NCBI GenBank assembly: GCA_040902445.1
Contig: JBBDXJ010000297.1
Location: 1-64,000, forward strand
DNA from: Chryseosolibacter sp040902445
GTDB lineage: Bacteria > Bacteroidota > Bacteroidia > Cytophagales > Cyclobacteriaceae
Reading direction: 5' to 3'
Length of the DNA: 64,000 nt
A model generated the notes under the pieces. That model was not told the DNA's origin, made no database searches, and worked only from the letters and a program-made list of their open reading frames with translations. Every line of letters starts with the position of its first letter. The first letter of the stretch is position 1. The translations under genes and the position numbers were made by a program. This document shows, piece after piece, positions 9,063-16,852 of the stretch.

Positions 9063-9938
9063 CTAGTTTTTCGTTTCGCCTGAGACCGGACTTCCAACCG
9101 TGGTAATGATACTGGAAAGGATCTGTTCCGTCTCCTGCTTGAACAAGTCGGTATTTTGCTCCAGACTGTTCATGCGTGTTTGTACAAGCCGCAGGTCATC
9201 GTTGCGCTGTTGCTGCAGGTATTTTGCAAAATCGACCAGCAGGTTTTCAATATACTTCTTTTGTTCTGTGGAGGTAAGCTGAAAATAATCCTTTACCTGT
9301 TCCATATTCTCCGTTCGGATACCATCTACAAACAGTCTGATCTGTTCTTGTGATGCGGTGGAAGCTTCCCTGACAAGCTGATTGATCTTTCCGGAACTAA
9401 GCGCCAGGTTGCTCCGGATCGAAGCATTCAGTTTGTTTTGAGTTTCCTCCAGGCTCGCCTGCACCACAGTATTATTTCTGTCCAGGGAAGTATTGATCAT
9501 CTGCTGTACCTGTTCCGGCGAAAGGGGAGTTACTGCCGGGGCTTCCTGTATGGGGTTGTCGGGTGGATTATCACCAAAAGTCAACCTGAATTCATGATCT
9601 GAAACTATTATTTGAGTTCCGGTGAGATTTCCCACGAGAATGATCAGGAGCAGAGAGGCTGCCACCGTTGTGATGATCTTAAAATAGGGAGAGTTCCGGA
9701 GCAAGCGGAGGGCACCAGAACCGCCGGCCGGATAGTTGTTGGCGAAAAAGATCGGTGGAACAATAACTTCCTTGTCCTGGGCGCTGGACAACATTCTGCG
9801 CAGGTTCTGATATTTTTCCAGCTCCTGACGCGCTTCCGCGTGCTGCAGAATGTACTGATCGAATTTGCGCTTTTCCGCATCGTCCAGCTCCCCGTAAAGG
9901 TAAGCCATCCAGTCTTTTTCATCCGGTTTATAGCTCAT
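9063..9938 (-). CDS. Probable membrane anti-sigma factor
   Basis: The first 60 residues (WMAYLYGELDDAEKRKFDQY) have the short-helix pattern of anti-sigma domains that sequester ECF sigma factors. A single transmembrane helix follows at about 88-107, and the periplasmic remainder is Gln-rich and predicted helical or coiled coil. The 291-residue gene overlaps the upstream sigma-factor gene by 11 bases, so the pair is made together. No zinc-binding HxxxCxxC motif is visible, so this is not a classical zinc anti-sigma factor. Confidence 0.75.
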   Translation of the reverse strand: MSYKPDEKDWMAYLYGELDDAEKRKFDQYILQHAEARQELEKYQNLRRMLSSAQDKEVIVPPIFFANNYPAGGSGALRLLRNSPYFKIITTVAASLLLIILVGNLTGTQIIVSDHEFRLTFGDNPPDNPIQEAPAVTPLSPEQVQQMINTSLDRNNTVVQASLEETQNKLNASIRSNLALSSGKINQLVREASTASQEQIRLFVDGIRTENMEQVKDYFQLTSTEQKKYIENLLVDFAKYLQQQRNDDLRLVQTRMNSLEQNTDLFKQETEQILSSIITTVGSPVSGETKN

Positions 9939-10560
9939 AGCCTATGGTATTTTTATTGATATTTTTTTTCTCTAAAATTTTTTTCAATCCCTCAAGACCA
10001 TAATACATTCTTGACTTCACTGTATTCTCCGAAATATTAAGGATCTCAGCGATCTCGCGGAACTTCAATCCTTCATATTCCTTCATAATTACAATCTCAC
10101 GCTGTTCATCATTCAGTTCCAGTAGTGCTTTTTGAAGGATATCCGAAAGTTCGACCTGCTGCAGCTGGCGCTCAGGATTATCATACCGCTGTCCTGATGA
10201 TTCCCATTGCGGTGAGTCCTCTGCATCCCTGTTCCAGACCAGGTCAAAAGGGAGCGAACGGCTGCCTTTTTTCTTCCTGACCTCTTCCCTGCAATAATTG
10301 ACCGCGATCTTATACAACCAGGGCTTGAACCTGGCGATATCCTGCAAACTCTCGAGGTTTTTGCACATGGATATAAAAGTCTTTTGTGAAACCTCCATTG
10401 CCATGTCGTGATCCAGGAAGAACTTGTATCCAAAATTGTAGATACGCTTGTACCACAACTGTACAAGTTTCCCCTGGGCAGCCTGGTCCCCTGTTTTTGC
10501 CCTGACAATGAGGGTATCCGAATGCATCATGGCTATGTCCAGTAGATTTTCTGCATGCAT
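9928..10560 (-). CDS. ECF-family RNA polymerase sigma factor
   Basis: Region 2 (about residues 30-95, with EVSQKTFISMCKNL and FKPWLYKIAVNYCREE) and region 4 (LNDEQREIVIMKEYEGLKFREIAEIL, then the helix-turn-helix SENTVKSRMYYG) are both present, with no region 3, as in ECF factors. The ATG at 10560 gives 210 residues; a GTG two codons upstream and an ATG at 10530 are alternatives. It heads an operon with a membrane anti-sigma factor and a secreted protein. Confidence 0.92.
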   Translation of the reverse strand: MHAENLLDIAMMHSDTLIVRAKTGDQAAQGKLVQLWYKRIYNFGYKFFLDHDMAMEVSQKTFISMCKNLESLQDIARFKPWLYKIAVNYCREEVRKKKGSRSLPFDLVWNRDAEDSPQWESSGQRYDNPERQLQQVELSDILQKALLELNDEQREIVIMKEYEGLKFREIAEILNISENTVKSRMYYGLEGLKKILEKKNINKNTIGYEL

Positions 10561-10761
10561 AATCACTGTTTTGGCTATCCTCGCCCTAAAAATACCGGTT
10601 CCGGTCCGTTTTCCCTATAATGATGGACATGGTCGCCCAAAAGTTTTAAATCAGTAACTTTATTTTTACCTGGTTTGCCCGGTATTGTCCCTTACCGCAG
10701 TCAGAGAGCTTTGGGGGTTTTTGGTTCGGGATAATTTTTTAAGACGGTAAGATCGAACGGT

Positions 10762-10769
10762 TATCTTTG
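10762..10769 (+). promoter_or_regulatory. Perfect -7 box directly before a start codon
   Basis: TATCTTTG matches the phylum consensus TAnnTTTG exactly and ends 6 bases before the ATG at 10776. Transcription would begin at or within a base or two of the A of the start codon, giving a leaderless mRNA. The -33 element is weak (a run of T at 10735-10740). Confidence 0.5.
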
Positions 10770-10775
10770 CCGTGT

Positions 10776-11546
10776 ATGAAAAGGCTCATTTCCTTTCTTA
10801 TTCGCTTTGTCCCCAGGAAATACCTTCAAAGGATCAGCGGCCCGGGATTAAAAATTGCGGGCCTTTTCCTCATTGGAAAGAAGGTGATCTGCCCCATTTG
10901 CTCGAAAGGTTTCCGGAAGTTTCTTCCGTATGGTCGAATCAATCCGCGGCCCAATGCATTGTGCCCCAGCTGCCTTTCTCTGGAGCGGCACCGACTGATC
11001 TGGTTGTACTTAAGAGAGCGCACTGCATTCTTCCAGGGGAAAAAACCGGTTCTTCATATTGCGCCCGAGGGCTGTTTTATTCGGCGCTTTGAAGATATTC
11101 ACCAGGAGCAATACATCACCGCCGATATCGAGTCGCCTCTGGCGAAAGTAAGAATGGACATCCACAAGATGCCCTTCAAGGATAATACCTTTGAAGCAAT
11201 ACTTTGCAATCATGTGCTGGAGCACGTCGCCGACGACATTGTCGCGATGAAGGAAATTTCCCGCGTCTTGAAGCCAGGTGGGTTTGCAATTCTTCAGGTT
11301 CCTTTTTTTCATCCGGTTCCTGAAAAAACCATCTCCGACCCTGCCATTACAGATCGAAAGTTGCGCGAAAAAATGTACGGTCAGCATGACCATGTCCGCA
11401 AATATGGCAAAGACTATTCACAACGAATTGAACAGGCGGGGTTGAAAGCTGTCGAAGAGGATTTTGTCAATACCCTACCCGAAGAACAACGAAAACGATA
11501 CGGGTTGGTTAAGGGAGAAATTATTTACAAAGCGATCAAACCGTAG
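10776..11546 (+). CDS. SAM-dependent methyltransferase with zinc ribbon
   Basis: The protein (256 residues from the ATG at 10776) has an N-terminal amphipathic segment, then CPIC and CPSC pairs at about 39-42 and 61-64 that probably form a zinc ribbon, then a Methyltransf_11-type domain. The domain has the EHVADD and LKPGGFAILQVP motifs; the first glycine-rich SAM loop is poorly conserved. The substrate is unknown; a cell-surface or glycan-related role would be speculation. It is monocistronic, divergent from the sigma operon and followed by a large hairpin. A TTG three codons upstream is less likely because it overlaps the -7 box. Confidence 0.82.
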   Translation: MKRLISFLIRFVPRKYLQRISGPGLKIAGLFLIGKKVICPICSKGFRKFLPYGRINPRPNALCPSCLSLERHRLIWLYLRERTAFFQGKKPVLHIAPEGCFIRRFEDIHQEQYITADIESPLAKVRMDIHKMPFKDNTFEAILCNHVLEHVADDIVAMKEISRVLKPGGFAILQVPFFHPVPEKTISDPAITDRKLREKMYGQHDHVRKYGKDYSQRIEQAGLKAVEEDFVNTLPEEQRKRYGLVKGEIIYKAIKP

Positions 11547-11608
11547 GGGGACGGTTCACGCGTCCCCTGGTTTAAAGTAGAGGGGGACGGGTAAACCGTC
11601 CCCCTACG
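11542..11608. terminator. Long inverted repeat between convergent genes
   Basis: A 15-bp perfect stem (CGTAGGGGGACGGTT at 11542-11556, complement at 11594-11608) encloses a 37-base loop that contains a second copy of AGGGGGACGG. It overlaps the methyltransferase stop codon and is followed by a T-rich run. It probably terminates both convergent genes and also resembles dispersed intergenic hairpins. Confidence 0.65.
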
Positions 11609-11610
11609 AA

Positions 11611-12495
11611 TTATTTTTTTCGGATAAGGATATCGCCATTATAATTCTTCATGGTGAATTCAGGACCTCCCCCGTTTACCTCGGCGCGCTTCCAATCATC
11701 TATCACAATTTTTGTGACTCCGCCTTTTGTGTCCTTCATTTGAACAGGGCCGCTGCTGGTGAGATTCACCTCGAAGCCCGTAAAGATCTCACCCTGTTCA
11801 GTCTTCATTTTCATAGTTGCTTTCAGGGTTGGTGGAAACGTCAGATCTATATCCCCATTATATGTTGAATAAGACATGGGTGTTCCATCCGTTACTTTAT
11901 CAAAAGTTGCCTTGATCTCTCCATTATAAGTGGACGCTACCACTGAACCTGAAATGTTTAATGCTGTGATCTCCCCGTTGTAATTCGACAAGGCCAGTTC
12001 ACCCTGCACATTGGTCACCATGAGGTCACCTCCGTTATAGGTGTGAAGGTTCAGGTCCATTCCGGAGGGAATTTCAATTTCAAGATTGATCCTGTGATGC
12101 CATGAATTCGATTTTACCGTCACATCATTGTTAGTTTCCGTTACCTCCAGGTCCATACCCCCGCCGCCTATGCGTTTTAGTCCGTCTCTTGAGTTGGATG
12201 AATTCTTCTCATTTTGCTTGTTTTGATTCCCTTGCTTGTTTTGATTCCCTTTTTTCTGATCATCATCGTCTTCATCCTCCGCGGAAGCGTATCTAACCAG
12301 CACATCTTTACGCGCGGTGCCCTTCACGGTAATTGATCCGTAATTCAGATGAGCTTTTAGTTTTCCGCGTTTCGCCGGATCGCTTAATGGAACAGTAAAT
12401 TCATTGTTGGATTGTGCCTGCGAAATGGAAGTTGATATTAGGACCAGCCCGAAGATGATCAGTATAAGACTAATAATTAAGAATTTCTTGTTCAT
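11611..12495 (-). CDS. Secreted DUF4097-type beta-repeat protein
   Basis: A 294-residue exported protein with signal peptide (cleavage near SQAQ). Its C-terminal two thirds form regularly spaced YNG(E/D)I strands, as in DUF4097 and the related putative-adhesin beta-helix families. A low-complexity insert at about residues 80-105, rich in Asp/Gln/Asn/Lys, is encoded by an 18-bp tandem repeat near 12216-12250. It is the last gene of a sigma/anti-sigma/DUF4097/DUF4097 operon, 23 bases after its paralogue. Function is unknown; an envelope-surface role fits the export signal. Confidence 0.82.
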   Translation of the reverse strand: MNKKFLIISLILIIFGLVLISTSISQAQSNNEFTVPLSDPAKRGKLKAHLNYGSITVKGTARKDVLVRYASAEDEDDDDQKKGNQNKQGNQNKQNEKNSSNSRDGLKRIGGGGMDLEVTETNNDVTVKSNSWHHRINLEIEIPSGMDLNLHTYNGGDLMVTNVQGELALSNYNGEITALNISGSVVASTYNGEIKATFDKVTDGTPMSYSTYNGDIDLTFPPTLKATMKMKTEQGEIFTGFEVNLTSSGPVQMKDTKGGVTKIVIDDWKRAEVNGGGPEFTMKNYNGDILIRKK

Positions 12496-12518
12496 GATAT
12501 TTTTCGTTGAATTGGACT

Positions 12519-13409
12519 TTAGTTAGTTTTTTCTTTCACGTAAACGTTGCCATTAAAAGTTTCAAAATCGAGCATGGCCCCTCCTCTTCCTATCTGATAT
12601 CGATTACCATTAATCTTGTATTTGATTCCGTCACCCTTGGTTGCTTTCTCAACTTTGACAGGAAGTGTTTCCAAAGAATTGAGATTGGTGTAAAAGCTCC
12701 CGTTAAAACTTTCAAAGCTCATATTGGCTGAGAGGCCGGGTTGGAATAAAGCATTGATGTCGCCGTTCAGCGTATAAAACCGGCAATCTCTTCCAGGGTT
12801 TTGCGCATATTCAATATCCACATCGCCGTTGATGGTGTGGGCATCAGCTTCACTTTTGAGATTTGTCAACCGGATGCTGCCGTTAATGTTTCCCGCTTTG
12901 ACAATACCATTTATATTTTCAACCGTCACGTCTCCGTCGTTGATGGTGCTGACGAGGAGATGAAGAGAGGCCGGGACTTTGAGGGTAAAATCCATTTTGT
13001 AGTCATAGTCGATATGACAATTATTTTGCCACTCGGAATGATAACCCCAGCCCTTGTCATGCCTGTTGGATTGACCTGAGCGATTACTTCTTTTCCGGAA
13101 TTGATTGCAGCCATCGCTGACATAAACAATAATCGTGTCGGCCCGGTCGATAATCCCTAACTGAACTTCCTGCTTGCCCTTTTCCAGCCGCGCATCCGTT
13201 TTTGCATAAATAGACCTTTTTACTTCCAACAGGATCTTTTGCCCTTCGTACCCGACAACCTTTACATTTCCAAAAATGTTCGAGATCATCAGCGCATTAT
13301 CAGGTGATTTTTTTTCGAAAGTAAGTTCCTTTGAAATCGTTTCGGAAAAATTCTGGGCATAGGTTGCTGGTCCCAGCACAAGGACCAACAATAATATTTT
13401 TGCTTGCAT
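12519..13409 (-). CDS. Secreted DUF4097-type protein
   Basis: A paralogue of the next gene: 296 residues, signal peptide ending near TYAQ, then a beta-rich domain with repeated (I/L)NGD/FNG turns (INGIV, INGSI, INGDV, LNGDI, FNGSF, FNGNV) spaced by about 20-25 residues, typical of DUF4097. The central segment around GCNQFRKRSNRSGQ is basic and possibly disordered. It begins 6 bases after the anti-sigma-like gene and is probably under the control of the operon's own sigma factor. Confidence 0.82.
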   Translation of the reverse strand: MQAKILLLVLVLGPATYAQNFSETISKELTFEKKSPDNALMISNIFGNVKVVGYEGQKILLEVKRSIYAKTDARLEKGKQEVQLGIIDRADTIIVYVSDGCNQFRKRSNRSGQSNRHDKGWGYHSEWQNNCHIDYDYKMDFTLKVPASLHLLVSTINDGDVTVENINGIVKAGNINGSIRLTNLKSEADAHTINGDVDIEYAQNPGRDCRFYTLNGDINALFQPGLSANMSFESFNGSFYTNLNSLETLPVKVEKATKGDGIKYKINGNRYQIGRGGAMLDFETFNGNVYVKEKTN

Positions 13410-13415
13410 AGTTTC

Positions 13416-14204
13416 TTAAATTAAGACCTCCATATTTTCTTTAATTCTCTTTTTCACATCGGCGGGCGTGTTGTCCGACTCGACAATTTTTTCAAACTCC
13501 TTCACTGCCGATCGTTCTTGTAAAGCCGCCATCAGCTCTGCGAGGGATATCTGTACCAGAGGTGATTCTTGCTTGCTGATAGAGCGGATAAGGGCTGCCC
13601 TTACACTGCTGTCTCGGGAGTAGGGCTTTAAAGCATCGAGGGCAGCGAGTCTTACGTTTACATTCTCATCCTGATTCAGTGTCTGTATAAGGGCATTGGT
13701 GACTTTCATGCTGGCCTCGTTCATTTCCTGCGTGAGGTTTACCGCTTTTAGCCTGTCCGTTGCGGATCCTTTCTCCAATAGTGAGAGCATCATCATTTCC
13801 TGGAGGTCAGAAACCTGCTGGCTTAAGACTTCGATCTGTTGGCTCCCCGGATTGTTTGAAGGGGGCCGTAAAAGATAGCCTGCCACAAGACCGAGAATTA
13901 ATGTCAGGGATGCCATCGCCAGTTTTGGCGCAAATTCGGGCCACGAAAAGAACAATTTCCACGAAGAAGATTCCTTCTTCCTGTTCTCGGAAGAAAGCAA
14001 CTGATAAAAGCGTTGATCCAGGCTTGCGCCAGGCGATGGCGTTTCCATTTTCAGAATTTGCTGATCCAAAAAATGCAAGCCCTCAATGTCTTCAATGCTC
14101 ACCAAACCGGCTTCCAGTAACTTTTCTATTTCCTTCCGGTATGCCTCGGTGGATTCGCCGGAACTAAACCGGGCGAGCAATCGCTGAATGTCTTGCTTTT
14201 CCAT
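13416..14204 (-). CDS. Membrane anti-sigma-like protein with HEAT-type repeats
   Basis: A 262-residue protein: a cytoplasmic N-terminal helical domain (about 1-90) that could bind the sigma factor, one transmembrane helix at about 95-112, then a periplasmic C-terminal domain of HEAT-like repeats (NVRLAALDALKPY, SVRAALIRSI, LVQISLAELMAAL). Position directly behind an ECF sigma gene, 2 bases away, is the main evidence for an anti-sigma role. Periplasmic HEAT repeats suggest it senses a protein partner. No zinc motif is visible. Confidence 0.7.
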   Translation of the reverse strand: MEKQDIQRLLARFSSGESTEAYRKEIEKLLEAGLVSIEDIEGLHFLDQQILKMETPSPGASLDQRFYQLLSSENRKKESSSWKLFFSWPEFAPKLAMASLTLILGLVAGYLLRPPSNNPGSQQIEVLSQQVSDLQEMMMLSLLEKGSATDRLKAVNLTQEMNEASMKVTNALIQTLNQDENVNVRLAALDALKPYSRDSSVRAALIRSISKQESPLVQISLAELMAALQERSAVKEFEKIVESDNTPADVKKRIKENMEVLI

Positions 14205-14206
14205 TG

Positions 14207-14782
14207 TTATGAATGCTTTTCTAATTTTCTGTACACTTCTTTTAATTCCTGCAGGGCCCGAAAAACTTTTACTTTCACCGCGCCTTCGGTGCAGCCCAGG
14301 ATCTCGCCTATCTCGCGGTATTTTTTATCGTGATACTTGCTCAGAAGCAGAATTTCACGTTTATCTTCCGGCAGTCTGTCCATGGCCATGGAGAGCATCT
14401 GTAATTCTTCATCCTGCTGGAATTCTGTTTGCCGATTTTCGTCGTTGCTAAGCCGGTCCTGCCATTGTTCGAGATCGTCCCTGCCCTTCCATTTTATTTT
14501 CCGGCAATGATCATGGCTCACATTCCGCGCAATATGAAACATCCATGTCCTGAACTCGCCTTCTCCGCGGAAGAGATAGCGGTACTTCAGTATCCGGAGA
14601 AAAACATTTTGCACCAGGTCCTCGCTTAAAGCAACATCCTTATTAAGTCCGTAAAAAAAGCCAAACAATGGTTTTTTATAACGCTCGAATAATAGCCCAA
14701 GCTTGTCAAGATCGCCATCTTTAACCTTGATCATCAAGGCATTATCTCCAAGTGAATTCAAACCGGATGCAAAAGTTTTCAA
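14207..14782 (-). CDS. ECF-family RNA polymerase sigma factor
   Basis: Region 2 (LLFERYKKPLFGFFYGLNKD, then SEDLVQNVFLRILKY and FRTWMFHIARNVSHDHCR) and region 4 (LPEDKREILLLSKYHDKKYREIGEILGC, then EGAVKVKVFRAL) are typical. Starting at the TTG at 14782 gives 191 residues; the ATG at 14734 would cut into the conserved N-terminal part of region 2, so TTG is preferred. A consensus -7 box lies 32 bases upstream. It heads the operon with the HEAT-repeat membrane protein and two DUF4097 proteins. Confidence 0.9.
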   Translation of the reverse strand: MKTFASGLNSLGDNALMIKVKDGDLDKLGLLFERYKKPLFGFFYGLNKDVALSEDLVQNVFLRILKYRYLFRGEGEFRTWMFHIARNVSHDHCRKIKWKGRDDLEQWQDRLSNDENRQTEFQQDEELQMLSMAMDRLPEDKREILLLSKYHDKKYREIGEILGCTEGAVKVKVFRALQELKEVYRKLEKHS

Positions 14783-14813
14783 GAAGGGAAACTATGGGTT
14801 TCATCAAAGGTTA

Positions 14814-14821
14814 CAAAGATA
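14814..14821 (-). promoter_or_regulatory. -7 box for the sigma-factor operon
   Basis: On the - strand this reads TATCTTTG, an exact TAnnTTTG match, placing the transcript start near 14807 and a leader of about 25 bases before the TTG start codon. No clear -33 element is visible. Confidence 0.5.
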
Positions 14822-14860
14822 TTGGTTGATTTCTTAAACTTGGGGAGAAGGTGCGGGCGC

Positions 14861-15016
14861 GATCCGGCGGATGACTATCGGGGCTGGCCTTTTGACCAGC
14901 GGTTTTACCTCATCCTGAATATCGCCGTAGGAGGAAACTGGGGTGGCGCCGAAGGGGTTGATCCCGATATCTGGCCTCAGAGAATGGAAGTTGACTATGT
15001 ACGTGTGTATCAGTGA
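14861..15016 (+). pseudogene. 3' fragment of a GH16 beta-glucanase
   Basis: The last 50 codons of a family 16 glycoside hydrolase remain: WPFDQRFYLILNIAVGG, then WGG, DPDIWPQRMEVDYVRVYQ and stop, which is the conserved C-terminal end of laminarinase-type enzymes. The catalytic ExDxE region is absent; upstream sequence runs straight into the promoter of the divergent sigma gene. The fragment has no start or promoter of its own. The stop codon TGA at 15014-15016 lies inside the first heptamer of a repeat array. Confidence 0.8.
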
Positions 15017-15236
15017 GTTGGTGAGTAGTGAATGGTGAATTGTGAATGGGTTATCCCACTCATGGTTTTTCATCAATCCCTAAAATTTTCAGTTGGGGAT
15101 AGTCAATAACAAGGATCCAAAATAAGATGGCGCACACGCCATTCACAATTCACATTAAAGGCTCCTAACCTTTCCTGTTGAGAAAAGTCAACAACCAGGC
15201 CCCTAACAAGAGACGCACGGGCCCATTCACCATTCA
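15013..15236. repeat. Opposed GTGAATG heptamer arrays between convergent sequences
   Basis: On the + strand the units GTGAGTT, GTGAGTA, GTGAATG, GTGAATT, GTGAATG run from 15013 to 15048 with one extra G. The inverse array (ATTCACAATTCAC at about 15131-15143 and ATTCACCATTCAC at about 15224-15236) faces it. Each array starts at the stop of the adjacent gene and points away from it. The middle contains CCCACTCATGGTTTTT, near-identical in inverse to 263-279. Confidence 0.8.
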
Positions 15237-15237
15237 C

Positions 15238-15840
15238 CTAAAGGCTTCCCAGTTCCTGGAGTTTGTTTCTTTCGTTCTGAAGTTCGCGCGACAATTTCGT
15301 TTGCTTGTCCATCGCGCGTCGCTTATAATCTTCATATTCCGCGCTGATTGAATTCATCAGCTCGATCTTCTCCGCAAGATTTTTCCGCATCATTTTCAAG
15401 GTGTAATAGATTACCGCGATTACCAGACCAAGGAGAATGAGTATAACGCCTATCAGACCGGCAAAGAAGCCCTTGTCAAAGTCGATTCCAAGCACGGAAA
15501 TGTGCGTACTGGCATACATGACATCCTGCATGCTTTCTTCCTTTCCTTTTAAAGCTGCTTTATTCTGATCCAGTTCCTTATTTAAATTGCTTATTTCAGC
15601 GTGTGCCTGGCGGATGGAAGATTGTTTCTGATTCAGGGAGTCCTGAATTATCCGCCACATCCCATCAAGGATATTCTCCTTGATAACTTTGTATTCCTGA
15701 TAATTTTGCGATTTGTTTTTCATAACCAGGTAGCGTTCGCGCAGCGTCTGGTTATCTCTTTCCAATGCATCGCTAGCGGTTTGTGCAGAGACACCAACAA
15801 CGGCCAACACGCAAATCAACAAAATAGTGGTACGCTTCAT
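15238..15840 (-). CDS. Membrane coiled-coil protein, conserved Bacteroidota family
   Basis: A 200-residue protein with signal peptide (ending near VSAQ), a long periplasmic coiled coil (about 25-105), a transmembrane helix at about 125-147 following LGIDFDKGFF, and a cytoplasmic coiled coil. This architecture belongs to a Bacteroidota family whose members are often labelled tRNA (guanine-N1)-methyltransferase; nothing in the sequence supports that activity. Function is unknown. The stop codon TAG is followed immediately by a GTGAATG array. Confidence 0.72.
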   Translation of the reverse strand: MKRTTILLICVLAVVGVSAQTASDALERDNQTLRERYLVMKNKSQNYQEYKVIKENILDGMWRIIQDSLNQKQSSIRQAHAEISNLNKELDQNKAALKGKEESMQDVMYASTHISVLGIDFDKGFFAGLIGVILILLGLVIAVIYYTLKMMRKNLAEKIELMNSISAEYEDYKRRAMDKQTKLSRELQNERNKLQELGSL

Positions 15841-16172
15841 AAGAATTTTGAAAATAAGGTTTATTAAGCCTGCAAATTAAACGCAATCAATTTTCGTAAC
15901 CAAGAGAAAACGAATTAGTGTTCGATTTAGTCGGTACTTTGAGAAAATGGCCGATAAAACACGGTTCACGGTTTTTAGCGGCTGTCCGATGACACAGGAA
16001 TTAACAAAATTTAAGAAAATATGTTAAACGCCCGCCGGGATCACCGGTATTGCCGGTACCAATTTTGTTCGACATTCGGTGATATGACAAAGGAGCCTCC
16101 TTTTCGTCAGGTCTTTTTCTTAAAGATCAATTCGCCATTTTGCACCTGCAAGATACGGCTGAACAGTTTTGA
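15841..16172. other. Intergenic region without a gene
   Basis: About 330 bases separate two genes on the - strand. I see small hairpins (CACCGG...CCGGTACC near 16040 and AAAGGAG/CTCCTTT near 16090) that could terminate the upstream oxidoreductase transcript, and a weak -7-like box (TTAATTTG on the - strand at 15873-15880). No reading frame here looks coding. Confidence 0.5.
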
Positions 16173-16817
16173 TTAGCTTTTTAACAATTTAAAAGCGTGA
16201 CTCCACTCGTTGTGCAGAAAACCCGGGATACACCATAAGATGCACAAGGGTTCAATAGCGCGCGCTGCCTCTGCTTTTCCCATGTCAGCGGTTTCCCATC
16301 CCAGTTCACTGAGGAGGGCTTCCACAATTTGCTTCGAGGGCGCATCATTTCCACAGATAAACATAGTGGGCTTATCCTTTAACTTTGGGTTTACCATGAG
16401 CGCACTTCCAACGCTGCTAAAAGTTTTCACGAACTTCGCGGCAGGAATTGCTTTCTGAAGTTTCTCCATGAGCGATTCGTTGAGATCGGTAAAAAACTTC
16501 AGGACACCATTTTCGGGCGGCTCTTCTGAAATCGGGTTGGTCGTATCCAGAACAATCTTGCCGGCCAACGGAATAGCGAGAGTTTTTACCAACTGCAGCG
16601 CTGCCGTTCCTTTCACAGCGAGAAGGACCAGATCTCCGAAAGCAGCGGCTTCTGCAAATGAACCGGTATTCACGGTAGCCTTCGATTCTTTTTTCCATTC
16701 ATTCAATTTCTGCACATCCCTTGACCCAATTATTACCGAATGCCCATGCTTTGCAAAACCACCAGCAAGCACGCGGGCAACCTGTCCTGATCCGATAACA
16801 CCAATTTTATGTTTCAT
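16173..16817 (-). CDS. F420-dependent-type NADP oxidoreductase
   Basis: A 214-residue Rossmann-fold protein with the N-terminal nucleotide motif GVIGSGQVARVLAGGF and the pattern of the F420H2:NADP oxidoreductase/NADP_oxidored_F420 family (GSRD at the end of strand 2, DTTNPI near 90). In bacteria that do not make F420 these proteins are probably NADP-binding reductases of unknown substrate. The gene is alone, and its 5' flank begins a repeat element. Confidence 0.82.
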   Translation of the reverse strand: MKHKIGVIGSGQVARVLAGGFAKHGHSVIIGSRDVQKLNEWKKESKATVNTGSFAEAAAFGDLVLLAVKGTAALQLVKTLAIPLAGKIVLDTTNPISEEPPENGVLKFFTDLNESLMEKLQKAIPAAKFVKTFSSVGSALMVNPKLKDKPTMFICGNDAPSKQIVEALLSELGWETADMGKAEAARAIEPLCILWCIPGFLHNEWSHAFKLLKS

Positions 16818-16852
16818 TTTTTTTTAGGTTTAGAATGGGGAACAATGAATTT

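Noticed and set aside
15238..15840. tRNA (guanine-N1)-methyltransferase
   Set aside because: Similar proteins often carry this label, but the protein is an exported coiled coil with no methyltransferase motif.
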